A stretch of 64,000 bases of DNA from Nymphalis io. Its lineage: Eukaryota > Arthropoda > Insecta > Lepidoptera > Nymphalidae. A program made the position numbers and the translations under genes. Numbering within the stretch: position 1 is the first letter of the stretch; the number at the start of each line of letters is the position of its first letter. A model generated the notes under the pieces. It saw nothing but the letters and a program-made list of their open reading frames with translations, did not search any database and was not told the origin of the DNA. The DNA is taken from NCBI RefSeq assembly GCF_905147045.1, contig NC_065895.1:10421001-10485000 (forward strand), in the 5' to 3' direction. Shown here in pieces: positions 35,018 to 47,790 of this stretch.

Positions 35018-38000
35018 ACTAAAATAAAATACTACCTCAAGTAAACACACTCTTTTATTTTATTAAGAAAGAAAGCCTTACGCTCCGACCCGATGGAGAT
35101 GGAAATATAACTTGTTACTATTAGTGTTGTAACTGGTGAGTAAATCAGGCTATACTAAAGATGAATGAGCAAAAATCATGTAACGTTATGATTGATCGAT
35201 TAATTTAATGTTCATATCACTCCATCAATCATTGACAATTAAACTAAAAAGTGAGTGATGAGTGTGTATTTATTTCGAATTATATACTTGTCTATCTATT
35301 GTCGTACGAAACGAAAAAGACATATGTTTGACAAGGCTAATGTTTGATATAAAACGAGTATTTTAGTTGTGAATTTGTGATGAATACAAAGGATTAAGGA
35401 AATGTCAATGTTGCTTAATAAATGAAATAGTAAAGCTTTTGGTAAAGAAATGGCTATGATGCCAACATTGTCTGTTGTATAAAGTATGAGAGTTTTAAGT
35501 GAGATATATGTATTTAAATACCAGGAAGCATTTTTTTTTAAATTTCATCTACTAAAATAGAAAATCAATAGAGAAATGAGTAATGAAGACATACTCAAAT
35601 TACAATTCAGCAAAAACTTTACAAATATAATGATAGACATATAAAATGACTTACATGATCCTTTTGTTAGAACCCTATACGACAAAAAAAAATATTCGAC
35701 TTGAGTGAGTTCGGATGTACAATAATTTATGACACGCAATATTAAACATTCTTCAAAAAACTTTTTTTTAAGAATCTTCAGCCTGGTGGGGTATCTTCTC
35801 ACTAATAACAGGTTAAAGTTTTGCCCGGAAGTAGGCTACTTACAGATTGCTACTTAATTCCTGAACTTGCTAATTAATTACTAAACATAATTAAAGTATC
35901 TGTTTACGGAAAAATACGTTCTCTATTGCAAACCAATGATCAATATAAATTGAACACCTGGCGTTTTGATATACCGAGCTCTTTAATAAGTTTCCTTGCG
36001 ATAAATCATATTTAATCGAGGCAATAACTCCAGCAACTAGATCCGCTGGGATTATGAAAATGAAGTAATGTTCAGGTTTTAGTTGTAAAAATCGATTAAC
36101 GAAAAATAAATTAATATTTTTTTAATACATATTGTTAATCAATTTCAATTCTATTACATACTTTTTTCTTAAACCTCTTTAATTCAATAAATTATTTTTA
36201 TTTGGATGAAAAATAAAAACATTTGATGATGAAAAACAAAAAAAAAGCAGTCGATTATATCTAATAACTGATAATTTAGCTCCTCAGTTTAATATACTCT
36301 TAAATTAAACCTCAATAACGTCCGGGAGTTTCTAATAGAAAGGTGTTCGATACCGGCTGTAGTTCCTAGTTATCGTTAAATTACAGTCAGACGCAGGTGC
36401 AGGCGTAAAATATGCGGTGAATCTAGCTGTTCCACTATAAGGTTGTACCAGGAATTTAGATTTGTTCTTAGAGTGACCCCACACTGGCGTATTTTAGTAA
36501 CAGTATATATTTGTACCAATATGTATATTGAAATATACTACTGCATTTTGCGTACATTGGTCGTTGTCGGAATCAGTGTCAAATATTATTGTAGATACAT
36601 TTTATTTATTAATAAAAATACTAAATATAAAGTTTTATGATAAAAATAAATTAAGAAAATAAAATTCGTGGCGTATTATCTATTTAGTTACAATCTATAT
36701 ATTGACATAAAAGTTCTAAAAATAGTCAAGATGTGCTAATATAGTTATGATAATTTCCTATTATTATGGAACTATAATTAACTGTAGAGCTGTGCTGAAA
36801 CACAAACTCAAAACGGACCACAGAACAGGACAGTGAAATGTCGAAAAGTGATATGCGTTATTGATATTAATCATTATGACATTTAAAAGATATACGCATC
36901 AAAATTGTATGTCACACCCTAAGTCGGTTTTCGACATTTTACGAAGTATTCTCACATTCACTTTATGTGACGTCGAGAATAGCATGAGATACAAGAGTGA
37001 CAGTTTTAAGAATTTTGTACTAAAAGATAAAATAATTTTAAAGTAAATACAGTGTGATCTGAACTTAAGATTAAGTTGTGTTATTATCTCAGACCCAGAG
37101 ATGCCTGCCCGTTAAATGTCGACACGGTGCTAGGTAAATAAGATAACTTGAAGAACACGTATACAATCTAAATATAAAATTTTACCATATTTATTAAATT
37201 TGCAACAAGATTTATGCTTAGCGTCCAAATTATTAGACTTTATACGTTTTAACCTTCTCGTTGATCTTGTGGCTTTCTTGTTTGGCTGTAGATCATGAGG
37301 TATTGAATCCTGGGTAAGGCCAAAAAAAATATTGGGAATATTATTAGGTTCCTATATTGCAGCTTCACCCGTGTGTGGGACAGGATAAGCGCGGATGTTA
37401 ACTGTTAGGTGACGTTACCAAGAACGATACAACCATATTTTTTATTTTAAACTACCGCTGCTACCTATTAATTTAAATATTTTATACGTGCAATTCAAAT
37501 AGACATTGTACCTTAAATTGATTTAAAAGGATTTTCGCTACAAAATGGATTTTTATTTTCTTATAGAGAAATAGTTTTGGTGAGTATAAATTTTCTGTTC
37601 TTACAAAATGTCCGATCGAGGCTTCAAAGCCAGACGCAGTTAACTTTCGATCGCTCGAAAGTTTCATAAGGTAAAAACTTAGTAACTTGATAGTAGTTTT
37701 TGCGGCACTGAAGGCGGTATTGTGGAACATCAAAGTTAATTTCGATGTTCTATTTCCTATTAAACATTTTATATTAAACCATGTTCTTTTTACCTTTTTC
37801 AAACTATATTGAAGAACGTATATTTATAGTAAATAATGATAACAAATAAGGCGTTTGGTGGTAGATTTTCAATAAATACTGAAATTGTTTGGTTTGACTA
37901 TACTAACAATTCATTTAATGTTCCTAAAAACTCAGGATTATTTCACATTAGAGGGAAAATGAGTTTTGTTTGTAATCATTTATGTATTTAAAAAAATCGA

Positions 38001-38989
38001 ATACTCATTTTTAGTATTATTCTTATTTACACATACATAGATATTCTTGTTATATTAATCGGACGCAACAACAAAATGATGTATGATTTAAAAATGAAAG
38101 TGAATTAATGTGATGTGAAAGTGAATGAAAAAAATGTGTGAAGTGAAAGAAGAAAAATTAATTATTTACATTATTATTATTATTATTCGTGTTTTTTTTT
38201 AAAACTGCAAGCTTAAAAAATATATGAAATGTTTTTCCATTGTTATGTATTCTCCGAACTAAATGGTAACCCTAGCGTCGCGTTTAAATCAGACTGACTT
38301 CGGCACGCAAATGCAAATTTCATCTCGATTGGCAGGGAAACAGTCACTGGACTCCGCTTACAAGTTAGCTTTGCTTAATAAAATACCGAGATATGGAAAA
38401 TAAGTGGCCTCGGTACTCATGCTAATTGCATTTATTGATTGTATTAAAGCAGTTTTGTTTTATAGTGATTTTAATCATCGCATTTAAAGAAATATCTTTA
38501 TAATATATAGAAACAGATCAAAACAAAACTATCCGAAGTTTCAAAGAGAACATGGAATGGAATAATCAGACTAATACGTAAAAAAACTGTTTATTGTAAT
38601 AACCCGTAAATGACTCGCTATTGGGCACTAGCCTTTTTTCCTCGTCTAGAGTTTATTGTGCCAGGTTCGTGGATTTGTGACAGAATTTTATCTGACTCAT
38701 GCAGGTTATTTAGAATGTATTCATGCACGGCCGAGCGTGACATAAAGTATAATTATATCTATGTGTAAATCCGCAAAACTTTTAGGTTCTAGACTGGACG
38801 TATCACGAATAAAAAAAACAAGCTATGCCTTATAGATATAAATAATCACTTGGCAATTTAATTTTTATTTATTTGTGAATAATTAAACACAACACACTAC
38901 ATGAAAATAATACATATTCTCCAAATAATATACTAATAATAATAATCATAAATGTTTATTCACAGATAAATATCCAGTGTTAGTTACAA
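35018..38989. other. AT-rich non-coding with worn SINE pieces
   Basis: 37256-37345 resembles a SINE-2 head (gttgatcttgtggctt, ttgaatcctggg). 38622-38765 resembles a degraded SINE-1 on the minus strand (tcatgcaggtt, gtgccaggttcgtgg). A 106-codon minus ORF at 37482-37802 has no domain I recognise. No gene supported. Confidence 0.35.
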
Positions 38990-39272
38990 GCTTAAAACCA
39001 TCAAATACTTTACCTAAGATGGTTGTTAAAGAGATAGGCCTGTAGTTAATTTTGACAGCGATATTGTCAGTTTTGTTTTTTAACAACATCACTACAGTCG
39101 CCATAAGTTTCGTGGGTAAATACGTATGACGAATGCAAAACGTATACAGCATAGCTAGAATGCGATAAACATGAGGTCCAGCGTATAATAGGTGCTCGAT
39201 GCCCAAGCCGTCATGACCCGGAGACCTCCCTTTTGCCAAACTTTCTACAATTTCCTTAACGTTAAGGGCCGT
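38990..39272 (-). pseudogene. Reverse-transcriptase fragment of a non-LTR retrotransposon
   Basis: The minus-strand frame keeps an N-terminal reverse-transcriptase block: GRSPGHDGLGIEHLL, then YRPISLTTILGKVF, the conserved fingers/palm start of CR1/L2/Jockey-like elements. It stops soon after KVFDG and lacks the catalytic DD box. A SINE-2 copy lies immediately upstream. A short relic; the family cannot be settled by eye. Confidence 0.75.
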
Positions 39273-39302
39273 AAAACTAAAAGAAATATATAATACATAT
39301 AA

Positions 39303-39654
39303 ATATGCCCTCCTAACCAATTTTGGCCTCGGCGGCCAATCTCAAGAGAGATTACCCAACTGCGCAGGACATAAAATGTACAAGTGTGTGACACAGGTGC
39401 ACTCTCTAATATCTTATTTATAATCCGAAGAGACGGCAATCTGATACGACCGGAAAAAGTTCAGCGTAAAATCAACGACTTTACGTGCTTTTCGAGGAAT
39501 GTGAGTACGTACTTCCAACTTCCAGAACCCAGGCTGCTACTGAGATTGATCGATAGAAAACCCCAATATTTTTTTATTGGCCCGACCTAGGGTTTGAACT
39601 CAGGACCTCAGAATCTACGGTCTTATATAAAGATAATAGACCAACGATGCAGTT
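39303..39654 (-). mobile_element. SINE-2, near full length
   Basis: Head at about 39580-39654 (gggtttgaactca), body, and distal ggcctcggcggccaat at the left. Substitutions throughout; no tail repeat left. Confidence 0.85.
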
Positions 39655-39930
39655 CTATATTTTTTTTTGTTTCAAATTATATACCATGCAATTGAAACGC
39701 TTGTATCTTGTAGTAAAAGCGTTAAAATATTTCTATAACACCAGGGGCATTATTGCCTTCACTAGTGACACAGAAATGCTGCTAGCATTCTCGCCATCAT
39801 TTATTATTAATTTTGACTTGTATATACTTAAGTTCTACATGCAAAAAAATCTTATGTAATTAAATATTTTACTATATCATTTCTCGTAATCAATGCCTTA
39901 ATCAGAGTTTCCAGACATTGGGATCGCCTA

Positions 39931-39979
39931 AAACTTTATTTATAATTATTATGTATATATATATATATATATATATATT

Positions 39980-40011
<32 letters not shown>

Positions 40012-40037
40012 TAATTATAAATAAAGTTTATATATAA

Positions 40038-40085
<48 letters not shown>
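39931..40085. repeat. (AT)n microsatellite framed by an inverted repeat
   Basis: Perfect 18-bp arms aaactttatttataatta (39931-39948) and its complement (40012-40029) enclose about 63 bp of AT repeat. More (AT)n follows to about 40085. The structure could extrude as a cruciform. Confidence 0.85.
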
Positions 40086-40090
<5 letters not shown>

Positions 40091-40767
40091 CATTTATATT
40101 ATAACATTTTATATTGGTTATATTGGCGATATAACCTTTTTATTATATTGTTTACTTAATATTGAGATACGTCAAAATTTAAAGAAATATGTTTTTTTTT
40201 ATTGAGTATTTAAATAATATTAAGAAATACATAATTAAAAATCTTTTCAAAATGTATACTTTTTAATCATGCTTTGAAATTCAATATTAAAGTTCGTGGT
40301 AGTACGATAATTATAATAATCGTTAAAATAATTTAATAGGTTAAAGAGAAAATATAATCAGAAATTTAATTAAACCGCTTGATAACGTTGCTTTATTAAT
40401 GTGTATAGCCCTGGTTCATAATGGAAGCTCTATAGGCCGTCGATTCGCTAAATATGGTTGAGAGAGGCGTACTTACATAATACCCATCCCGACTTCAATC
40501 AAACAACCATCGTCATATATTAGCCGATTAACAGCAAACCTTTATCAATTATACACCTAAACTTTCCTCATGAATAACTTCGTCCATTGTTGAAACCCAT
40601 AATAAAATCAGTTACTAAGTCTTTGAGTTTATCGCGTTCATACAGACAGACAAACGAGGCGGCACTTTGTTTTATAATATGTAGTAATTAAAACGATTAT
40701 TATATCAGTACCATCAATTGGTTATTATAATGCATGTAAAATTTAAAAAAAAATATATTTTATATAG

Positions 40768-40935
40768 GCAGGCGAGAGCCTTCTACTGGTAAATGAAGAC
40801 CTTCATTCATAGACACTGGCAGATGCGTTGCCAGCCTTTAAGAAATGAATATATATGAATGTTTTGAAGGTTCCGAAGTCATATCGGTTCGGAAAAAAAA
40901 CAGGCGGCGTCAGGAAGTTCCACAGAATGGACCAA
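40768..40935 (+). repeat. Repeat-4 copy
   Basis: Blocks agacactggcagatgcgttg, cagcctttaa and gaaggttccgaagtcatatc, in the order seen in a common lepidopteran LINE-tail repeat. Overlapping ORF is not credible. Confidence 0.6.
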
Positions 40936-42349
40936 TTATACAATATTAGCTGTCTTTCTATGACATTAGACTACAACAAAGTTTGTTTGACCATTTTTTC
41001 AATTAAGCTTAGAGACAAACTTGCGCTTAAATATACCAGATATATTTTTTTTGGCTTTTTCTTCTCAAGTCAATTTCAAAAATAAAACGAAAGATGTAAT
41101 TACTTTTTATAACAACCTTACACATAAGAAAAAAACTTAAAAAGCACATTAATTTAGTTTTAGTGCCAACGCCGACACTATAAATTAAGTTACCTGATTT
41201 CAACAAACAAAAAATGTTTCTCATCAGAAAAACCACGCGCCTTCGGATCGGACAACAAAAATCGTGGCACGAGACACATTGGCCATCCTTTGTGTCGTTT
41301 TATTATAGACGAATAGTCCCAGCATTTCGTCACACCAAAACAAATCTTTGGAGAGCAAAAAACGAAATCAACGCTATTTCGATAGTCAAAAGAATCAAAT
41401 TGGAAATCACGCTCGAACGACTTCGAGTCGATTCAGCGATACAGATTTAATAGCTTACGTTCGATATCAAGGGAAATTGAACTTTAATTTCGAATGAGAA
41501 GATTTAAATTTGATTGATAGGAAATATGTAGTTTTTATTACGATTGGTAGTTGTAGGGAGATAGGCGCAAAATGCACCCGCGAGCTGTCACGCGCCAAGT
41601 TGTATCGGTTCAACGATTCTTGACGAAATGTTAAAGGAAAAAAAACCCTAGCATTAATGATACTGATAACTAAAGAAAAATCACGTAACAATATAAATTG
41701 TTTTGATTTTGACCTAAGTTGAATAAGTTTATTGTTTATTACATGAACAAAAATCCCTTTAAAAATATTATTAAACGAAATCTTGTTATATTACATTTGC
41801 TTGATATTCACTTAACATATTAATTCTATTATATATCAATCCCTGAAGTTATTATTATTATTAATATAAAAAAGAATGAACCGAAATACTGGTTTAGGGT
41901 TTTAATTAAGAAAGCAATTTTGCGTGATATTTATTAGTTATAAAATGTATTCAGATTTTAAACTCTTATCCGCTGAGTCAGAGGAAATTGGAACGATGCG
42001 AAATCTGTGTTGAAAGTGTACTAAATAATAGTACAGTATCGCTTCAAGGATTGATATTCTATGTTTGGACGTAATCATTTTACTTTATAAAATCATAGAC
42101 ACTGGCATATTGCTAAAGATTTTGTAAGTATTGTCCACCGGTTTAATAACATAGTTAATTGGTATTTTTCTGTCTTATGTACATACATTTAATTTAAAAG
42201 GATATTAAGGAAAGGATAGTTACCTAAAAATATAATGAAATGATATAAAAGTTGATTAAATAAAATAGCAAATAAGGTAACGTTATATAATATTCTTAAG
42301 TAAAAAGGAAAAATTAACTAAGCAAGTCATTTAAGGGGTTCCAAGGAAT
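40936..42349. other. Non-coding, no feature recognised
   Basis: ORFs at 41214-41450 (plus) and 41467-41691 (minus) are unremarkable. AT-rich throughout. Confidence 0.4.
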
Positions 42350-42610
42350 TGTTTGATATCTTGTCAGAATTCCATCCACACCACCTCGATGTCTGAAAAT
42401 CAGCAACAGCGCGAACCATTTCTAAGGCATTTTCTGCCTTGCTTAACCACTCTGTGGAACCAGCCAGCGGTTTTTCCGAACCAATACACCTTGGGAACCC
42501 CTTAAGAAAATAGCCTACTCATTCCTTAAAGGCGAGTAACGCAACCTGCAAAACTTTCGGTGTTGCCGATGTCCAAGGGCGGTGGTAGTCACGATGGAAA
42601 CGTATAAGCC
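42350..42610 (-). repeat. Repeat-4 copy, longer
   Basis: Minus-strand copy with the reverse complements of the 40.8-kb blocks: ctctgtggaaccagccagcg, ttcttaagggg-type, cattccttaaaggc and ggtgttgccgatgtcc. Confidence 0.65.
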
Positions 42611-42924
42611 CCAGTCCTATTGACCCCTCTTGAATAAAAAAATAATGTTTAATGTATAATCTGTGTCATTTGTACATCACTCTAAAGTTCATATAATTAT
42701 TACAAGATGTAATTTTCAACTAAAATTAGTTCTTAATTGCTGGATAAATATTGGTTTATAATTTAGTAGTTGTGCATAATATTTATATTCATTTTTGTAA
42801 GTATATTTATTGCATCGTTGTATAGCCGTTTAGTGGCTATCTTGTTTAAATAGAGAATGGATTAAATTCCTGTTCGCGCTATTTAAAAGTTTTCTGTCAA
42901 GCAATCCTCAGTAGCATCTCAGAG

Positions 42925-43168
42925 TTTTGAAGTTGACACTGTTTACATTTCCATGCCTCGGTAAGCACCTAAAGCTGTTTATCCCGCCCCTGATCTCTCT
43001 TCAGTTGTGGGGGATTGCCATCTATTCAGATTATAAGAGTGAGAGAATAGAGAGTGCACTTGTCCTTGCACTCACACTTGTACACTATAACATCTCCTGC
43101 AAATTTGGTTAGTCTCCGTCGAACCGCTGGCCGCTGTTAACAAAATTTGTCTGGAAAATCATCTTAAT
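42925..43168 (+). mobile_element. SINE-2, 5'-truncated
   Basis: Starts in the middle of the element (gaagttgacactg) and runs through gagagaatagagagtgcac to the gtctggaaaatcatc end. The tRNA-like head is absent. Confidence 0.75.
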
Positions 43169-44129
43169 ATTATTTAATTAACGATCACGAATTCGCATAA
43201 ATAAACATGTATCATTTCATCGATTGATATATGATCATTTTTTGTAGTAGTGTATAGCTCTGCGCTTAGTGAATAACAAGTCTTAAGAAAGGATCAACCA
43301 ATGCAGACTCAGATAATAAAATACTTTATTAATTAAGAGGGAGATTTTCATTTGCAACTGTTTTTATTATTTTGCGTTTTATTTAATAAATAGTACATTC
43401 ACATAATCAATAAAACGATGATACATTATAATGTGGTAACAATTACAAAAAACCGTTGACGCAGTTGGCAGGGACCCTTACCTTTATACGGATACCTTCC
43501 ACCTCGGGGTGGGTTCACGCTCTGAGTATGAGTGTATTAAGTGTAACTGTGTATTATGTATTTTTATATTTACTTTAAATTAATATGTATATAATCCCTC
43601 TCATCTCATGCTTCGTGGCATGTATCGATAGAAACACTACATGTGTATACATGGATTATGCTCCTAAAACCTCATTAAATTATATCATAAATCAATTACT
43701 CTCAATTTATTAATAAAATTTGAAATAGATAAATTGTCATAATCATATCAGACAATGGAAAAGACAATGGAGGCTCTATTTGAAAACAATATAAGCTCTA
43801 ATGATAGAATGGCATAGCGGGACATGATTTATTGATTTCTTAGCCGCAAACAATGAAATCGGTGTCTTTAGAAATGCTATTGACATTAGATATGATTGAA
43901 TGTTACTCAGCGGCGGCGCCAATGCGGTAGAGATATTTTTATAGAAGAAAAAAATTCGTTCAACAAAAGATTTTACTTTAGTTGAGTTTCTAACGTTTAA
44001 AAATAAAACTAACATTGTTAAAATGGTTTGTTTTAAAAAATATTGTTATTTATACTTTTTTGAATTATAACCAAATTATGAGTATGAGTCTTTTGTAAAT
44101 TCAATTTTCAGCTTAAGTTTGAAGACCCT
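43169..44129. other. AT-rich non-coding
   Basis: 43455-43525 (gcagttggcagggaccc) has repeat-like G+C-rich character but no family assigned. No gene. Confidence 0.35.
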
Positions 44130-44451
44130 ATGTTTTTATCGAAGTCGAGATGGCCTAGTGGTTAGATCGCGTGAATCTGAACCGATGATCGTGGGTTCAA
44201 ACCCGGGCAAGCACCACTGAATTTTCATATGCTTAATTTGTGTTTATAATTCATCTCGTGCTTGACGGTGAAGGAAAACATCGTGAGGAAACCTGCTCTA
44301 TGTCTGATTTCATTGAAATTCTGCCACATGTGTAGTCTACCAACCCGCATTGGAGCAGCGTGCTGGAATAAGCTCCAAACCTTCTTTTGGACATTAGTCC
44401 CACTGCTGGGCTAAGGCCAGGTTGTTACTCTGTTACTCTCATGTTTTTATC
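44130..44451 (+). mobile_element. SINE-1 with 3' micro-inversion and target duplication
   Basis: Element at 44141-44440, with the 11-bp duplication atgtttttatc at 44130-44140 and 44441-44451. Head and body are normal. Near the 3' end the segment agtcccactgctgggctaag reads in the opposite direction to the family order and the ctcctcaaaagg segment is missing. The tail is gttactctgttactc. Confidence 0.92.
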
Positions 44452-46622
44452 TAAAACAATATACATTTCGGGGTATCCTTTCATGTTGTCATATTGTTTA
44501 ATATGTATATACATAAAAATGCGACTATTTTATTCATATTATTGTTCTATTCGTATGTGTTATATGCTATTTTCCACCCTAATGAACTGATTGCTAATGA
44601 ACTAATTGCTAAATTTAAACAATAAAACCACTGACCACTTTGCACAATTCCTAGCAATCGCATGAAACTTTTTGGTACCAATAACGAACAGGGAATACGT
44701 AATCCGATACGACTATTAGATAATTGTTTACCAAAAAATTAAAGATGCTTTCTAATGAAAGGCTTAGCATGTATGGAAATAAAAATAAGTGGTTAATAAC
44801 GGGTTATGCTAAAGAGTGTCATTATTAAAGCATTTCAATACATTCCAAAAAAACTCATTTACGCTATAAATAAAATATAAATAGTTCAACGCTTTTTTTC
44901 TGTTAATGTTTATCGTTATTATTAATTGGTTCGGTTGAGTTAAAAAGGCTACTGCGGCCGTTCAAGTCTTCGGCCGTCTCAAATGCCGATGTTCTACAGA
45001 TATCACCGTCTGATTGACGGTGCGGCGTCTGAAAGGCGACGGTATTCTGAGACCATCTTAATAACAAGCGGAAGACAGGGCATTGATTGTGAGTGGCGCA
45101 TATTTTTTATTTTGAAACGGCACGTAGATGTTTTCCGTGATTATACGAGTAGTTCAAGTGCTCCGACAAATTAAGTATTAAAAATTTTACTAGGTATTTA
45201 AATCAAGTGTTGCTTGTTTTCATTACATCCATTTGCTAGATATTGCTCAGATTAATTGTTAAGGTGGAATGATTTTTTACAGGTTTATTTTATAAAATAC
45301 CAGCTTTTATTTTTATCATCATACGAACTAAATATAATTTACAATTAATATTCTTAAACACTAATTAAACATGGAGGAATATATTAATTAGAATTTAATA
45401 ATTAAAATTATACAAGAAGGGAAAATAATGAGTTGAATTTATGGGATAAAATGTTTACCATTAATGTAAGGTTTTTTTATAAATATTTTAATTATTGGGT
45501 CTTGGCCTTAATTTTATTTACCATTTATTAATACATCATGATTCAATATAAAAAAAATAAAAATTCAGCTTATACTTTATAAGCTCGCTGGAAACAACGC
45601 GCTGCAAACATTTAATTGAAAACATGATCATAAATTAGCAACAGCACTTACTAAGGTACTTAGTTTAGAGTTAATTTCCTTCCTGTTAAGATAATTAAAT
45701 AAAATAATATTTAAACGAAACACTCCTAATATAAATCTTAGTTTTTTTTCGGAGAAACAGTCTTTATACCGTAGGTTTGTTGATATAATCAAGATTTCTT
45801 AAGCCTGATAATCCATACATGTTCAGATGTGGAAGTCAAAGCGACTTATCATAACAATCAATTCGCTTACCCCTGTCCATTTGTTTAATTGTCTATAGAC
45901 AGAGGAGCTAAATGTTATCAGATTGTCAATCTCGGTACGTATTTCAAAAGTAGCCGTCTTACCGTTACGTTTTTATATCACGTCAGCCCGTGGCTTTATT
46001 CGTTGGAACCTGTTATATTGTATTTAATTATTTTCCTTTCCATTTGTAATGTTTCTTTTTTTTAAATGAGAAATACGATTAAGATATAATTTTATGGATT
46101 TATTTATAATTATATTATAAAAATAAAGAATTTAATTGTAGACAAATACAAAAGCTTTATAAGTAACCGTTTTGAATTTTAAATTTCGAAATGTTTCGAA
46201 TTTTTTTTGTTTAAATAATTTTCCACATTTTTTAGTATGTACAAAATAGACAAGTTTTTCAAGTATACGTATAAATAAATTTATTTTTATGTACGGAGCA
46301 ACAGATGTTAGATAAAGTGTATTGATTAGTCAAAAGACTAATGGATCGTACAGTAAAATGTTTGGATTCGACGGTCTTTGTTGATTGTTTCATACGATTA
46401 GTCTAACTAAACAGTATTTGATATGAACAAGTTTTTATATATCTTTTTTGTTTTTAAAAAGTGACGTAATAATAAAGGCGTATTCAAATGAAGACTTGAG
46501 AACTTACCAGACAAGCCAAAATTATTATTCAAAAAGTGTTTTCAATAAATTCGAACAATTTTAGATATATAGTAAAAAGTTTAAAATATGTTTTAATAGG
46601 CAAAGACGAAACAATTCAGTAT
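44452..46622. other. AT-rich non-coding with one G+C-richer exon-like patch
   Basis: 44958-45090 is G+C-rich against its flanks and ends at a donor-like att|gtgagt. TATAAATA-type motifs lie about 85-100 bp upstream (44865, 44877). The open frame (FYRYHRLIDGAASERRRYSE) is not recognised. Low confidence. Confidence 0.25.
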
Positions 46623-46657
46623 GACAAAAACAGGATAAAAAGTATCCTGTTTTTGTC
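46623..46657. repeat. Perfect 15-bp hairpin
   Basis: Arms gacaaaaacaggata (46623-46637) and its exact complement (46643-46657), with a 5-base aaaag loop. No gene adjoins it. It may be the core of a foldback element. Confidence 0.85.
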
Positions 46658-47590
46658 AACCTTTTTTTGTTTGGTAGCTATAATTTACATATATATATAA
46701 TGTAATCTATAATATTTTATATTAATAAAAAAAATGTTCGATGATGCAAATTCATGTATTATGTTTTCCTCAAATTTTCAATAACGTTTTTGGTCCAATT
46801 TCGAGCACCGAGTGAATACTAGTATTTTATAACGTGGTAATAGATAATAATAAATTAAATAAAACGTTAAAATAGCTTTCATATAATGTGAGCTCGTTTT
46901 GTGAATGACATCGTTTCAACTACCGTATTTACGAACTAACAAATTTTTATGATAAATCTGATAAAATGTTAATCCTGACATCAATTTCGTAATCAAAACG
47001 AGCATAATGAATATTCAATTTCCAAAAACGATCTCTTTGAAAAGTCTAAGCATCTGTTCTTTGATGATCTTAAAGGGAATGATTAGATAACAACTTATTT
47101 TAGAGATAAGGGTTAAACAAGAAGGGTGGGCTTGGTGTTATTGACTCGGAGGTGGTTGGCCAATCGAACACTCGAACGGTGGCAGGTGTACCTTGAGATG
47201 TTAAAAAAAAGTGAACGACGCTTATAAATAGCGTGTACGTTAGCTTGGCTCTTCAAGAGCGTTCAAAACTTGTCTTTTAAATAAACAATTAATATCTTTG
47301 TTCGCCGTGTTGCTTTTGACCACTTTTTTTTAAACTGTTCAGTATTGGTTCAGAGTTCTCATGGTGGTAGTTTTAAAACAACACGCTACACGTGTTATTA
47401 TTGTTCATTTTTCTTTTTATTTATGCTTGGTGTTACAGTGTTTCTTAATATTTATTTCATATTAATATTCCGATACTACTCTCGCACTATTTGTTGCATG
47501 TTGAAGAAAGGAGTAAAGTAATAGTTTATGAATGTCTCTATTGTAAAAATGCCTTCCCTTTCTCTTAAGAGGTTTTTTTTATATCATAGT
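46658..47590. other. Non-coding with a TATA-type promoter candidate
   Basis: 47120-47260 is less AT-rich and contains cttataaatagcg (TATA at about 47231-47238), followed after about 30 bp by a TCAAG initiator-like site. The first ATG downstream (47359) opens only a 34-codon frame. No gene is confirmed. Confidence 0.25.
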
Positions 47591-47715
47591 GTAGCGGGCG
47601 GGCAAATATGCCATTTAATGGTATGTGATCACCACAGACCATAAATATTGACGCTGTAAAAAATATAAATCCCCTATATTTCCAATGCGCCACCAACCTT
47701 AGGAACTAAGACCGA
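47591..47715 (+). repeat. Repeat-3 fragment
   Basis: First half of the family only (gcgggcgggcaaatatgcc, aatgcgccaccaaccttagg). It abuts a MITE-1 relative. Confidence 0.7.
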
Positions 47716-47716
47716 C

Positions 47717-47790
47717 GTTGCTTTCTGACATTATTAATTTCACATTCGAAAGAAGAAGAAACAGCATTGTCTAACTCACTATCCGCTATA
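47717..47790 (+). mobile_element. MITE-1 relative, partial
   Basis: Matches the complement of the element at 33164-33277 through attcgaaagaagaag, acagcattgt and ctaactcactatccgct. Its left terminus is lost at the junction with repeat-3. Confidence 0.55.

Noticed and set aside
37482..37802. 106-codon minus-strand ORF
   Set aside because: Lys/Phe/Leu-rich, AT-driven, no domain, no splice sites or promoter that persuaded me.
39953..40085. CRISPR-like or regularly spaced repeat array
   Set aside because: It is a simple (AT)n microsatellite inside an inverted repeat, with no spacers.
41214..41691. Adjacent plus and minus ORFs of 78 and 74 codons
   Set aside because: No motif, no splice context and no repeat identity; left as non-coding.
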